Shown: one piece after another, positions 21,877 to 33,228 of the stretch
Numbering within the stretch: the stretch's first letter is position 1
Layout of the letters: each line of letters starts with the position of its first letter
Source: Neoscytalidium dimidiatum
Lineage: Eukaryota; Ascomycota; Dothideomycetes; Botryosphaeriales; Botryosphaeriaceae
Assembly (NCBI GenBank): GCA_037367355.1
Contig: CM074704.1
Coordinates: forward strand, 1,984,001-2,048,000
Length of the DNA: 64,000 nt
Direction of reading: 5' to 3'
Position numbers and translations under genes: made by a program
The notes under the pieces: model-generated
Database searches by the model: none
What the model was told of the DNA's origin: nothing
Seen by the model: the letters and a program-made list of their open reading frames with translations, nothing else

Positions 21877-22554
21877 TCACAAGCCGAGCAGGTCAGCCAG
21901 CTGCCCGATATCGTCGACCTCATAGTAATTGTAATACGGCGTCGACGGCTCGCGGCCCCTCTTCACGAACGCCTTGTGCTTGATCCCCATGGCCTCGGCG
22001 GTCATCAGATCGTAGCGCAGGCTGCTGGACACGTGCAGCACGTCCTCGGGCCGGCAGCCGAGCTGCTCGAACATGTACTCGAAGCCGCGCATGCGCGGCT
22101 TGTAGCTCCGCGCCTGCTGCGCGGTGAAGACGGCGTGGAAGGGCGCGCCCAGCTTCTCGACGTTGCGCGCGATCTGGTCGTCGCTCGCGTTCGACAGGAT
22201 GACGAGCCTGTACCTGGCCGCCAGCCGGCGCAGGCCCGCCGGCACGTCCGGGTGCGGGCCCCACGCCGGGATGGCCGCGTAGAAGGACTCGGCCTCGGCC
22301 GCGTCGTACGCGACGCCCGTCCGCGCGCAGGCGCGGCGCAGCGCGCCGACGATCACGTCGCGGTAGGGTTTGTAGGGCCCGAGCACCTCGTCCACGCGGT
22401 AGCCCGAGAACAGGTGCACGAAGCGCTCGAGCGCCTCGCCCGAGAGCCGGTCGCCGTAGACCTCGCGCGCCATGCGCGACATGTTGAAGTCGGTCAGCGT
22501 GCCGTAGCAGTCGAAGGTGATGTATTTGGGCTCGAAGTCGATTTTGGGAGCCAT
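21877..22554 (-). CDS. HAD-superfamily hydrolase, haloacid dehalogenase type II-like
   Basis: A single exon of 225 residues, the usual size for L-2-haloacid dehalogenases. Motif I is FDCYGTLTDF with the nucleophile Asp15; motif II is LSNAS; the motif III Lys lies in SYKPRMRGFEYMFEQLG; the closing acidic motif is in HVSSSLRYDLMTAEAMG. The cap-domain region lies between motifs I and II. The open frame extends nine codons further upstream but only to a TTG, so ATG 22554 (GGCCATGG context) is the start. A TATA-like box lies ~190 bases before it. The SSSLRYD segment replaces the more usual SxxxxD found after VSxH in bacterial enzymes. The substrate is unknown; fungal members need not act on halogenated acids. 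Confidence 0.88.
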   Translation of the reverse strand: MAPKIDFEPKYITFDCYGTLTDFNMSRMAREVYGDRLSGEALERFVHLFSGYRVDEVLGPYKPYRDVIVGALRRACARTGVAYDAAEAESFYAAIPAWGPHPDVPAGLRRLAARYRLVILSNASDDQIARNVEKLGAPFHAVFTAQQARSYKPRMRGFEYMFEQLGCRPEDVLHVSSSLRYDLMTAEAMGIKHKAFVKRGREPSTPYYNYYEVDDIGQLADLLGL

Positions 22555-22737
22555 GGCCAGCTGTGCGCGTGCGGGGGGCAAGATCTCAGCGCGGGAGATG
22601 AGGGGATTGGTGATCGTTGGTGGTTTGCGAGGCTGAGCTCAGCTTGGGAGGGTGGTGAGTGCGGATGTTTGAGGTACTGAGGACGCAGTGGAGGAGTTGG
22701 CATAGACCGAGGCTGGTCGGGCAACGGGTCGAGACAT

Positions 22738-22748
22738 CTTTATATAGA
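22738..22748 (-). promoter_or_regulatory. TATA-like box for the HAD hydrolase gene
   Basis: CTATATAAAG read on the minus strand, about 190 bases before ATG 22554. The position suits a fungal core promoter; not proven. Confidence 0.4.
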
Positions 22749-22759
22749 CTCGACCTGCA

Positions 22760-23572
22760 GTGGCAGAAGTGGTGGACTGGCTTAGGGTAGGTGGGGAATT
22801 GTCGATGGGTTATTGATGCGATATGCGGGAAGCTGCGTTCGGGTTGCCGATTGGCGCGCCCTTCTCCGCCCGCTCGCTGGCCGATAAGCGGGAGAGCGTC
22901 GCGCGAAGCGGCAACAACTTACACGCCTTAGTCGGAAAAGGCGCGAACATGTCGACTACCAAGTCTTGACGCATCGCTAGCTGGCATGACTGTGTGAAGA
23001 ACCTGGAAGGGAACCTACTGCCTCAACTGAACAATCCTGATGAGAAATTGCAAGAGCTCGTCGGCGACTTTATCGAAAGAGACGTCCTGAAAGATGAAGC
23101 CAATAAACGCCCAGTACTGTCTCTAGCGATACAGATTGCGGACGGTCCAATGAAAGCAAGATTTCAATGACAAGGCAAGAACTGCTGTACTGCGAACAGT
23201 GGGGGCACAACGTCCAGGAAGTCCTCAGGGAGTATTGAGTAATTAGCATCACCGAATATGCTGCTCATCCAAAGGTGAAGATGCCATCAAGCTGCGCCAA
23301 ATATATTCCTTAGCCAGGACTACCTATAGCTGGAGAATCAGGAATAGGAGGTTACGGAACTGATTCCAGATGAGTTAAAGTCAGACCATCTTACGAGCAG
23401 TAGGGGCAGCCTTCCCGACATAGGATTGCAACGACAGTTCAAAGACATGGATGAATTGACATCGGGATGACTACTATGACTTCGTGTTTCGCCGTCCCCC
23501 ACAACAGTTGTAGAGAAGAACTCCACCAATGGCTCCTGCACCAACTTCAACTTCTCTCCACACCTCCCCTGC
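22760..23572. other. Intergenic
   Basis: Upstream region of the HAD gene (left) and 3' flank of the GMC oxidoreductase gene (right). No coherent frame. Confidence 0.45.
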
Positions 23573-25786
23573 CTACTCCTCCAGAATTCCCTCCGCAATC
23601 TTCTCCGCGAGCATGTAAACCGTCGCCTGCGGATGCCCCGGCGGCAACAGCGGGAAACTGCTCGCATCGACGACCCTCAACCCCTCGACCCCATACACCC
23701 TGGCCCGCGCATCCAACACCGCCATCTCATCCTCCCCCCTCACCCCCATCTTACACGTACAGCTCGCGTGATTCACCGTCGTGAAGCTCCCCCTCAGCCA
23801 CTCCACCACCTCCTCATCCCCCACCACCCCTCCCCCCGGAAAATACTCCTCCTCCTCCGCCACCCCGCGCTCGACCAGCCACGCCCACACCTCCCTCTGC
23901 CGCCGCACCGCCCGCACCGCGACCTCGACGTCCCCGGCGTCCGCGAACCAACCCGGGTCGATCGCGGGCGCGACGCCCGCGTCGCGGCTGCGCAGCCGGA
24001 CGCTCCCGCGCGACAGCGGCGCCACCAGCGCCGTGCTGAGCGTCGCGTACATGCCGCCGTCGCGCGGGTCGCCGCGCTCGGGCGCCGCGTTGGCGCCGCG
24101 GAACGCCGCCGCCGGCAGCCACTCGACCTCGGGCCAGTCGGCGGGGAAGGCGGCGTCCAGGCGCGCGCGCGTCGCCGTCGAGAGGTTGTACGCAGCCGGC
24201 AGCTTCTCCCACGCGTACATGCCGCCGGCCGAGGAGCCGAGCGGGCCGGACCCGGAGCCGCCGCCGTCCCCCAGGAAGGACGAGGCGGCTTGCGCGGCGA
24301 GCGTGGCGTTGGTGGCGAGCGCGGAGAGCGTCGGCATGCGCAGCTTGTGCGAGGTGCCGAACAGGGGGTGGTCCCAGAGGTTTTGCCCCACGCCGGGGGA
24401 GTGCGCGACGCACGGGATGGAGAGGGCGCGGAGGGCGGTGCAGTTGCCGATGCCGGAGACGAGGAGCAGCTGGGGCGACTGGATCGCCCCGGCGGAGAGG
24501 ATGATGGAGTTGCGGGCGTGGAGGGTGTAGCCGAGGGAGGGCGTGCCGAATGTGCCCGCGGTTGTGACGTGGATGGCTGTGGCTCGGGGGAGAGGGTTGC
24601 TTGTGGAGGATGAGGAGGCGTTGGTGGAGGAGGTGTTGGTGAAGAGGATCCGTGTGGCGAGCGTGTTGGTGTAGATGGTCGGCGCGCGCTGCTCGCCGGA
24701 GAGGAGCGCGGAGGCTAGGAAGCTGCTTTCGCTGGAGGAGCGGAATCCTGTCGTCGGGTCGATCGTGAAGGTCGCGTAGGCGGAGCCCAGGAGGCGCCCG
24801 GAGTTGAAGCCCGGGATTAGGGCCATTCCGAAGGCTTGGAAGGCTTGTTGTGTCCATGTGCTGAAGGAGTCGATGTAGCTGGGAAAGGAGACTTGGAGGG
24901 GTCCACCAGATTGGGAGAAGGCGGCAGGGTCCTGGGCATTGGTGGAGTTTGTATACAGAGAGGCGTTGTAGGGCGTGTAGTGCGGTGACTTTTGATAGTA
25001 GGGGAGAACGCTCGACCAGAGGTAAGAGCTGTCGTTGACAAGGGAGGCCCATTTGGTAAAGGAGTCCACCGTCCCTCTGGAGGGTGTTAGGTTGGGAAAA
25101 TCTTAAAGAACGCAGACTAGCTCGAAAAGCAGATGGAAGTCATGCTGACCTTTGATACAACATGAAGTTCCGCGCTGACGACCCGCCGAGCGTTTTCCCG
25201 CGCGTGAGATGGTACGTTCGGTTTGAGAACGCCTTTCGCACTTGTCATCAATCAATTCCATCCGAGTCTCCAAACTGACTGGATTCTGGGCCAGAAACAT
25301 GTTCCTGGCCCCCAGTCGCGAAACAAAAGAGAAACAAGCAAAATTGACTCACCTGCTTCACAGTCTTGAACCCCCAATCGACCCCGGGCTGCCAATCGTG
25401 GAGATCGTTGCCGGTGAACCACGCCGCGTACCCAGGCACGACGCTCAGATTCCCGTTCGAAAGCTCGTAAAATCCATTCCCAGCTTCCACGACCGCAACG
25501 CTGAGGTTGCGTGGGGAAGCAGCGAGACGTGTCGCAAGCGTCAGGCCGGCTGTCCCGCCACCGACGATGACGTACTACAGTTGGTTTCTGTGGATGAGTT
25601 TCGTTGTTTCCTTCCTATATTTAATTTGTCATACAGGGGGTGGCGTACGTCGTAGGTAGCATTTTGTCCGGGGATGCCGAAGAAGCTGCTTATAAGGGGA
25701 CTACCGGGGGTATGGGGGAAGAGATTGAGCGCGGTGGTGACGAGGGGAAGGAGAAACAAGATCGCAAGAGAGAAGAAGACGAGCAT
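23573..25786 (-). CDS. Secreted GMC-family FAD oxidoreductase
   Basis: Four exons: 25786..25649, 25574..25353, 25232..25150 and 25076..23573, giving 648 residues. The N-terminus MLVFFSLAILFLLPLVTTAL is a signal peptide. The FAD Rossmann motif YVIVGGGTAGLTLATRLA with its acidic end VVEAG begins exon 2. GMC signature 1 is TRGKTLGGSSARNFMLY (exon 3) and signature 2 is GAIQSPQLLLVSGIG. The active-site pair is His584 in NHASCTCKMG and His629 in PPGHPQATVYML. Many Asn-x-Ser/Thr sites fit secretion. This family oxidises alcohols or sugars and often makes hydrogen peroxide; which one (aryl alcohol, glucose, choline-like) cannot be told from sequence alone. The last intron ends with the branch CCTAAC and acceptor CCAG; its donor GTCAGC is weak. 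No biosynthetic partner genes are adjacent. Confidence 0.93.
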
Positions 25787-26985
25787 TATATCCTGCTTTG
25801 TACGTCAGGTAAGTATGGTGGACGGCGTTCCTTCTTGCCTATGAAACTATCATCCCTCCGCTTCCCCTTGCTGAGGGACTGTAAGCCATAAGTATTTGCG
25901 GGGCAAGAGAGTAGAACCGCAGCGGATCCGCAGATGCGTCTTTTCAGTTGCCGTGGTGCTGCTGCCGTCATGGAGGACATAGGGAAGCGTCTCAAATGGG
26001 CGATGTGATCCGGCGGGGTAGGGGGACGAAAGAGCGTTTGCGCAAGGTAGGTGACGGTAAGCACTTGCTAAGACCGATCGGCAGCAGCTTAAGCTCCCCT
26101 ACATGCACGTCTATGCGGTTTCGGCAGGGAGGTCCTGAAACCATGCCCAATGAATCAGCTTGTCAGCCCTAAATGTTGCCGCTCGGTGTCACACAGAGGA
26201 CTATGCATATATTGCTGGGACGTGCACGACAGTGAGGGGGCTGCTGTAAGACTTACCATCGCATAAGCACCCCAGTCGGATTCGACTACGTACCTCAGTC
26301 TTTATTTCCGGGCAACCAATGAGCGTTAAGTCCTTGACTCCATAGCACACTGTTTGTCCAAATCTCTGGGACGTCCCCACCAGCGTAGGCTTATTCAACC
26401 GTCTCTATTTCCAGCCACCATCTCATCAGCTTCCCTGTGTTTACAGACGGTCATTTTCCAGCCCTTCACAAGGCGCCTGCTATCTCATTGGGAGCCCCGA
26501 AGATCCCGAGGACTGCGAAAAGCATGCGCAACGTAATAGCATTACTGAGCTCAAATACTGAGTCGGCCACTGAGAAAGCGGAAATTTCTCGCAACCGCAC
26601 GGGAAAAATGCACATGCTACAGAACGGCATTAAGAATAACACAATAATGAGGTGTAATAAGAGCATAAAAGAGAAACAACTTCAAGGGGAATCAACCAAT
26701 TACCTCTTCACTCACCCAACCACCCAACAATCCGGTTTTTTTTCCACAGTCATTACGGTCATGTCGTCGTAACCCGTCATCACGAGAAATTACCCAGCCG
26801 CAGCAGCAACGCACAGAAAATGCACGCTCCAGGCAAGCCATGAGGGACGAATAAAGAGAAAAAAAAAAGAACGAAAGGAGAAGAAAAAAAATAAGAGGAG
26901 GGGAATCGGAACCACGACGCAAAAACCAAGGAAAAACCAAAAAAAAAAAAGCATCACCTACGCACTACTCCAACCACCAGCGTCC
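25787..26985. other. Intergenic, includes PhoD 3' UTR
   Basis: The right part (26850-26960) has long A runs, i.e. T-rich on the minus strand, and is probably the 3' untranslated region of the PhoD-like gene. No gene is recognised in the rest. Confidence 0.45.
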
Positions 26986-29900
26986 TCACTTCCAAATCAT
27001 CCACTTCTTCCTCGCCGGCAAACCGCCACCGCCACCACCGCCCTGCTGTCCCTTCCCCTGCCCCACCCTCCCCTTCCCCTTCCCATTCTCTCCATAGCTC
27101 CTAAAGCTCCCCAACGAATCCTCATCGCTCAAATCTTCATCGTCGTCATCATCTTCGTAATAGCGGTCCCCGTACCGACTCCCCCTCCTACTCCCACCAG
27201 GATACGCCGCGCCGTTGTTCCCACCACTCGCCATGTACTCCGCGCGCACCGGCTCCCGCGCCGACGACGATGGAGGAGGCGGATGCGCGTACCTGCGCTC
27301 TCCGGTCGCCGCCACGACCGCCGCAGGCGGTTGTGGTGGAGGAGGGACAGCCGCAGCTCCGGCACCCGGCGGACGCCTGTTGCTCTTGACCGGATCACTG
27401 CCGTACTGGACGGGCGGGTCGGGTCGCCGCTGCTGGAAGCTGCCGCGTGGGGGGCTCTCGTACGCGACGGGGCCACCGCGCGGTGCGTGGTCCGGATTGT
27501 ACGCGTGGCGGGGCTGGGGCGGCAGCTGGCGCTGCGCTTGCTGCTGTTGTGGTAGCATCGCGCCGTCGTAGCCGGCAGCAGCAGCAGCACCACCGCCACC
27601 TCGCGGTGGCGCCGGGCCACCGACTTGGCTGAGCCGCTCGATCGCGCTGCGCTCGCTCGCGGTCGGGCTGGGGCTGCGGCTGTCGTAGTACTCGTCCTCG
27701 ACGAAATCCTGCCGCCTCTTCCGTCGCAGGCCGAAAAGCGTCTTCAGTCCTCCACTCGCACTCGGCCTCCTGCCTGCAGGCGCTTCGACGACGTTCTCGT
27801 CGGGCGGTCCGTCGTAGAAGAGCGCGGGAACAAGAAGCCTGTAGGGAGTCGTGATGCCCGCCGGATCTTTTTGGCTGACTTCGAGGTTGAGGACGATGTC
27901 GAGACCGTTCTCAAGGTTGATCGCGCCCTCTGGGTTCGCTGGGTCGTCATCGTCGAATGCGCCGCCCTTGCGAGCCGCCTTAATGCTCAGGCCGGTCGGC
28001 CGGCGGTGGAAGGGGTTTGGGCGTGGGGGGTCAGCAACGGGAGCGTTGGAGCGGTAGCTGTCAGTGGAGCGGTTGGCTGATGCCATGGGTTGCGTGGCGG
28101 CTCGCTGGGGCGTGTGGTAGCCGCTCGGTGGGCGCTGCGAGTCTGAACTTCCACGTCGGTGGCCGAAAGAGTCGGAGCTAGAGGCGTGGCGCCCACCATG
28201 AGGGGAGTCGCGGTTGTAGAAGGACACGGGCGGGCCTTTGTCGCGCTTGGAAAGGCGGCGCATGAGGTTGCCTGGTTTGAAGTCGCTTCGGGTGAGGGAT
28301 AGCGAGCGAGTGAGCTTCGGAGGCTGCATGTCTGGAGATGGTGTTCGAGTAGGAGGCGTCGGTGGAGGCGTGGTACCTGGGTTGTATTCACGGATGGAGC
28401 ACCAGTTGCGGCGAGGAAGAAGGTGATTGTTGTTTCGGGGTTTACCATCGACGTCGTGGGTGAACATGGGAATCATGTCTTCGTCCGTTTCAGCATCAAG
28501 ATGGTGGACCTTGTTTCGTTTGTTGAGAATATCTGCCATTAGCTCTGGTGGCGGCGTGTTGACGATGGCTGAAGAGATGACGTTTGGCATGTATCGGTGG
28601 TCACGGTCCTTGGGTATGCCAAGTTTCTTGTTGCTGTAGAACTGACCGACCGCCGCAAGGTGGACATCTCCGCCGAGGATGGTGATTCGCACAGATTTGT
28701 CAGCAGCAAGTTCCTGCAGCTCTTGGATGAACCAGTTGCGTTCTGCTTTGTGGTGCTTGGCAGTCCAGTGATCATCAAGGTCATCGAGAATTTCAACTCC
28801 TCCGTCGAATTTGTTGACGAATCCTCCGAGCATCCCCGTCCTGCCGAGGGCTTTGATGGGATCCATAACACGAGAAGTCAGAACATTCTCGAGGAAATTG
28901 AGCCGGGGGTACGCGATGGGAACTCCGAGCAGCACAATCAAGTGCTTCGTCTCGCCCTCAGTGATTTCCTTGCGGCATCGATCGAAAATGCGGTAGTATG
29001 TCTCAGCGCTGAGGATCTCATCACGCATTCTCTCCGTTCGGCAATCCAGTCCGACAAAGGCGACGTTCTTTCCCATGAACATGAAAAGGTTGCGGCTCAG
29101 CTGGTCAATATATGGCCCGGGAGCTGCGCCCAGAAGCCAAGAAGGCTCGTCAACCTCAGTCTCATCAGGGACGCTCTGATGCTGGAAGAGCATGTAGTAC
29201 TTGAAAGCCACGGCTCCCAACCCACAGAAGACAGCATTCTTCATGAAGTGATGGGGATAAGACCCGTAACCATCGATGATGTCATGGTCATCCCACATGT
29301 TGACCATGGGGATCTGTGAGTTTGCCATTGCAAAAAAGCCTTGGGAGAACCACATTGCGTATCGGTTGAGGTAGAACTCTTCCAGCTCGTTTTGCATCTC
29401 GTCCGTGAATTCCGCCGAGTGTTTGTGCGCTGCGTTCTTCGTCGATAGCCATTCCCGAAAGTAATTTGTTTGCCTCGTGGCCGCATCGTTGTAGATTTGG
29501 TCGCCACCGCCGATCATGACATGGAATGGCCGGGTTTGATGATTGTTCAAGACATCTCGCCAAAGGGGGTCGGGCCCGCAGAACTCGTGCGGATTGACGC
29601 TCAAACTGAACCCGTTGCAGCTGTGGAACATGATGTTCATCGTCTCTCCCCTGGCAGGAACCCAGAAGCCGATGGCAGGTCCGCGGTTGATCCGGTAAGC
29701 AACTCGGGCTTGATCCTTACCGAGCTCAACCTCCAGGTTGAAGCGCCAGAAAGTCACGCCTCTCTCAGCGTACAACCTGACGCCCTTAACCTCTCGATAT
29801 TTGCCACATTTCTCCCCGTCCTTCTTCCTGATCCGGGATCTATGGCTCGACGCCGTCTTTGATTCTTCGTACAATCCTGAATCATCCTCCCGTCTGGACA

Positions 29901-31983
29901 GATCGACCTCCTCGTCTAGATCCTCCACGGGTCTAACGTATAGTGTTTTTCCAGTGCGTGACATCTTGATCTCACCAGCAAGAGGATCCACATACTCCGA
30001 AGCGAGCTTCTGGCCGGTTGACTCATCGAGTTGGGCGGGCGGAGGCGGCAGAAGATCTTTCGGCTGGAGGAAAAGTCTCAACGTGGGAGGCTTCTCGTAA
30101 GACGAATGCTGATCGATGGTAACGATCATGACGCTTCCCCTCCAGATCCATTTGTCTGGACGTCCCATGCGAGATTCACGCCTCATTCCAGCGTACCGCA
30201 GCAACGGACCGCATTTGATGTACAACGGAGGCGTAAAAATTGTATGCCCGGCAGGTTCTTCATACGCGCCGTCGAACTGTGCCGTGCCGGGCCCACTGCT
30301 TCGGCGTTGCTGTGAATTGCGTTTTTCCCACCACGGAAGCTTTGACTCTGTCTCGGGGTCAAGTGCATCGATGTTCAAATCATCTGCCGTCAGACTGGCA
30401 ACTTCCGCAGATTTCCATTCGTCTAAAGGCTTGGATGAAGTGTAGCGGCGCTCTTCGTGGTGATGACGATGGAAAAGATCGGGGAGGTGATGACTTCGAT
30501 GTTCCTGAGGTGCGGGAGCCATGTGGGCATCCTCCCTATTGAAACCAACCTGGTCATGTGCACGCTGTCCATTCGTGGTCTGCGGAGGGACCTCGTACTT
30601 CGGACCAGGGCCATGGTTACGTACCGCTTCCGCAGGGAAGGGATCCGGTGGTTGGTATCGGCCGGCAGCTCGGGTGCCCTGGGCTTGGCCAACACGGTCG
30701 GTTTGTAGTTGTCTCTGAGCATCTGGCATAGCCGCTGGATCTCGATTTCCAGTCTGTTGGTAGACTTCAGGGCGTGCGCGCTTCTGAAGTCTCTTACTGT
30801 TGCTTCGGCCAATTGTGGTCTGCTCTTGCTCGTGATAGCCGCGATCGCCGGAAGCTGGTGGGCCAAGGCCAGCACCGGCTGCAGCTCCAGCTGCTGTGGC
30901 AGCACCACCGCCCATGGAGTTTCGATGTGAACGAGCGACTTCAGTCCTCGCTGTACGATCACGGTAGCTGGTGGAGCGGACCACATCGGGATCAACTTGT
31001 GAGTTCCGTTTTGCTAGAGGGTCAATCGGGCCATCGGACTGGGGAATCCGAGCTCTTCGCTGGCCATGCTCTTGCTGCTGCTCCGGTTGCCACGGCTGGC
31101 CGAATTCTACGTTAGCCTTCTCAGCCTGGCGAGGCTCTGCGAGACCACCAGTAGGCAGAGAGAAGTTCCGCCTTCCGCTGCCAGTTCTCTGCGGGCCTGG
31201 GCCAGGTTGCGCCGGACCAGAGGCATGGCGTGGCTGCTGAACAGCCGGTGCAGCCTGTTCGGAACCTCGCCTGCTCGCAGCCCTCTCTTCAGCAGCGGCC
31301 TCAGCTTCTTCGACCCTGGCTCGAAGCTCTTCCTTCCTGATGCCGTCCAACGCTCCCTCAAGCTTTTGTAGCGGAGAACGGTGGGAAACAGACCCGGTCC
31401 TGCTCCGTTGCACACCAGCGGCTCCCGACGAACTTCTCCTCCGCTCAGAGTACTCTGTATTCGGAGTTATCGGAGTGGTCGCGGTGGGAGACTGCTCAAA
31501 GTCTCTCGAAGTCGGTGGCTGCGAAAACTGCGGCGGTTGTACACTGGGCGGAGGCGGTTGGAAGTTTCTAGGCACAGCGGCGGGTGCAGGCTCGTAGCGC
31601 TTGTGACTGCGCGAACGGGCGGGAGCAGCAAAGCTTCCCATGTAGGGCTGTTTGTAGGAAACGGGAGGGCCGCGCGGGGCGTCCGGAGCGGGCAAAGGCT
31701 GGCCATTTCCTACCGGCTGGTTAGACTGACTACTTCTGCGGCGATGCGAGTTGGAGCCGAAAGAGCCATTCTGAGGATGGGGAGGGTAGTCTCGGGCGTA
31801 GTCCAGCTCTTCCGGATACAGGGTGGCTGGGTCACCTGGAGGATGATATCCCGGCTGAAGCTGCTTGGGGTGGCGACGATAGGAAGAAGACTGCTGAGGA
31901 TTGTAGTTTGGAGGAGGGATTTGGGAGTTGGGCGGGGGAGGTCGCGCGTAGGAGCCGCTGTTGCGCCTGGGCCGGGGATCCAT
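26986..31983 (-). CDS. PhoD-like phosphatase domain protein (1665 aa)
   Basis: One uninterrupted exon of 1665 codons. Residues 1-~560 are a Pro/Gln/Arg/Ser-rich disordered region. Roughly residues 780-1180 form a PhoD-like metallophosphatase domain: FHSCNG, then MIGGGDQIYND, NMWDDHDIIDGYG (~900) and ILGGDVHLAAVGQFYS (~1107) supply the Asp, Asn and His metal ligands. The C-terminal ~450 residues are again disordered: Ser/Pro-rich, a poly-Ala/Gly tract, an acidic run EDDDDDEDLSDEDSLGS and a short WMIWK end. Large fungal proteins of this layout are conserved across Pezizomycotina and fission yeast and are annotated as PhoD-like or phosphoprotein phosphatases. No signal peptide or membrane segment is seen, so it is probably intracellular. 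It diverges from the KEX2 homologue across a ~1.2-kb shared upstream region. Confidence 0.93.
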   Translation of the reverse strand: MDPRPRRNSGSYARPPPPNSQIPPPNYNPQQSSSYRRHPKQLQPGYHPPGDPATLYPEELDYARDYPPHPQNGSFGSNSHRRRSSQSNQPVGNGQPLPAPDAPRGPPVSYKQPYMGSFAAPARSRSHKRYEPAPAAVPRNFQPPPPSVQPPQFSQPPTSRDFEQSPTATTPITPNTEYSERRRSSSGAAGVQRSRTGSVSHRSPLQKLEGALDGIRKEELRARVEEAEAAAEERAASRRGSEQAAPAVQQPRHASGPAQPGPGPQRTGSGRRNFSLPTGGLAEPRQAEKANVEFGQPWQPEQQQEHGQRRARIPQSDGPIDPLAKRNSQVDPDVVRSTSYRDRTARTEVARSHRNSMGGGAATAAGAAAGAGLGPPASGDRGYHEQEQTTIGRSNSKRLQKRARPEVYQQTGNRDPAAMPDAQRQLQTDRVGQAQGTRAAGRYQPPDPFPAEAVRNHGPGPKYEVPPQTTNGQRAHDQVGFNREDAHMAPAPQEHRSHHLPDLFHRHHHEERRYTSSKPLDEWKSAEVASLTADDLNIDALDPETESKLPWWEKRNSQQRRSSGPGTAQFDGAYEEPAGHTIFTPPLYIKCGPLLRYAGMRRESRMGRPDKWIWRGSVMIVTIDQHSSYEKPPTLRLFLQPKDLLPPPPAQLDESTGQKLASEYVDPLAGEIKMSRTGKTLYVRPVEDLDEEVDLSRREDDSGLYEESKTASSHRSRIRKKDGEKCGKYREVKGVRLYAERGVTFWRFNLEVELGKDQARVAYRINRGPAIGFWVPARGETMNIMFHSCNGFSLSVNPHEFCGPDPLWRDVLNNHQTRPFHVMIGGGDQIYNDAATRQTNYFREWLSTKNAAHKHSAEFTDEMQNELEEFYLNRYAMWFSQGFFAMANSQIPMVNMWDDHDIIDGYGSYPHHFMKNAVFCGLGAVAFKYYMLFQHQSVPDETEVDEPSWLLGAAPGPYIDQLSRNLFMFMGKNVAFVGLDCRTERMRDEILSAETYYRIFDRCRKEITEGETKHLIVLLGVPIAYPRLNFLENVLTSRVMDPIKALGRTGMLGGFVNKFDGGVEILDDLDDHWTAKHHKAERNWFIQELQELAADKSVRITILGGDVHLAAVGQFYSNKKLGIPKDRDHRYMPNVISSAIVNTPPPELMADILNKRNKVHHLDAETDEDMIPMFTHDVDGKPRNNNHLLPRRNWCSIREYNPGTTPPPTPPTRTPSPDMQPPKLTRSLSLTRSDFKPGNLMRRLSKRDKGPPVSFYNRDSPHGGRHASSSDSFGHRRGSSDSQRPPSGYHTPQRAATQPMASANRSTDSYRSNAPVADPPRPNPFHRRPTGLSIKAARKGGAFDDDDPANPEGAINLENGLDIVLNLEVSQKDPAGITTPYRLLVPALFYDGPPDENVVEAPAGRRPSASGGLKTLFGLRRKRRQDFVEDEYYDSRSPSPTASERSAIERLSQVGGPAPPRGGGGAAAAAGYDGAMLPQQQQAQRQLPPQPRHAYNPDHAPRGGPVAYESPPRGSFQQRRPDPPVQYGSDPVKSNRRPPGAGAAAVPPPPQPPAAVVAATGERRYAHPPPPSSSAREPVRAEYMASGGNNGAAYPGGSRRGSRYGDRYYEDDDDDEDLSDEDSLGSFRSYGENGKGKGRVGQGKGQQGGGGGGGLPARKKWMIWK

Positions 31984-33228
31984 TTTCTAGAGCAAACATC
32001 AGTCGCCAGCGGGCCGCGAGAGTTTGCGATTTGATTCACGCACAGGAGCGCAAGGGCCGGCGAGTAGGAGCAGCAGGCAGCTTCAGATGGACGTCGCGGG
32101 ACGCGCAGGGAACAAGGCGGGCGGCGGGATGCTATCGGCAAGACATGCGTGAAGCTTGAGAGTCAATGGCGGAGGATCAAGGTGCGGCGACAGCTGGGAT
32201 CTCAGAGCCAATTGGCGCAGGTGAGGCGCGGGAGGACTGGCGACTGGCAATGCTGGCGGAGAAGATGTATGGATAATATTGGCAAGGAAAAGAGCGCGCA
32301 GCTCCGTAGAAGAGAGAAGAGCGGCCTTGGGCAGCGGTGCGAGCAGGAAAATGCACAATGGCGTGGCTGATCTGATGCCAGCCACTCTTTAGCTGCTGAC
32401 AAGGATGCACAACATCACCCACCCACCACCCACTCACTACCCACCACCTCCAGGCGGCAGGCGGCACCCACACGGGAAAGAGCTGGGCGGGCTGCGGGCT
32501 GCGGGCTGCGGGCTGCGGGCGCATCGCGATAGCCACGCGGATCCGACCGCCTGGGCCCTATGCTGCTCCGGGCGGTAGGGCGGCGTGTGTGCGCTGCCAG
32601 AGCCCGAGGCCCCAAGGCTCCCTAGCGCGACACGACCGTGAACTGGCCAGATTAGGCCTTGCTCTGACTAGAGCCATGGAGATAGCAGTATCGTGGAATA
32701 ATGCGCGCTTGGCTTTTCGTGCAAACTAAACATGCTCGCAGAGGGCCATTGAGCTGGACCACGGCCGCCGAGTCCACGTGCTTTGCGCTGCTGAACCCTG
32801 AGAGCGTCGCAACGCGCAGGCCTGCCTAAGGCGGTAAGGTCGGCTGGGCGCGCGGCTTTGATCTCCCCCCAGTCTGACTCTCCCTGGCGTCGTAATTGCG
32901 CCGCTCCAGGCCTCCTACACCTACACCACCACCTGTCTTCTTTCCCGCCGGCTCGACCGCAATCCGTGCGACACATGTCCTGACCGTGCTCTTTCGGTCT
33001 TCGTTCCTCTGCCCCTGCGCGGCCTCACTCCGACCGCCTGGCCCTCGGCCGCCCTTTCATCTTCTGCCTGCACCCTGCGGACACCTTGTCGCTTTGTACG
33101 CTTTCGTCGACCTCGCCTCCGACTGCGCCTCGCCCTGGCTAACGCCCCTCGCTCCCACAGAATCACCGTTGCTACGCTGTATAATCCTCCGTCCTTCTTC
33201 TCGTAATTCCTGGCACCCAGCAATCGCC
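31984..33228. other. Divergent upstream region between PhoD and KEX2 genes
   Basis: GC-rich, with the heptamer GGGCTGC repeated four to five times at 32488-32520 and a CCCACC-rich stretch near 32416-32455. The last ~330 bases before the KEX2 start are open in its frame but have no ATG, so I read them as a CT-rich leader. Confidence 0.5.
32488..32520. repeat. GGGCTGC heptamer tandem repeat
   Basis: Four to five perfect GGGCTGC copies in the divergent promoter region. Confidence 0.9.

Noticed and set aside
15289..25786. Possible secondary-metabolite cluster (ALDH, HAD hydrolase, GMC oxidoreductase)
   Set aside because: No backbone synthase, transporter or pathway regulator lies among them, and unrelated genes intervene.
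32896..33228. N-terminal extension of the KEX2 frame
   Set aside because: It has no ATG; the signal peptide begins at ATG 33229, so the extension is leader.
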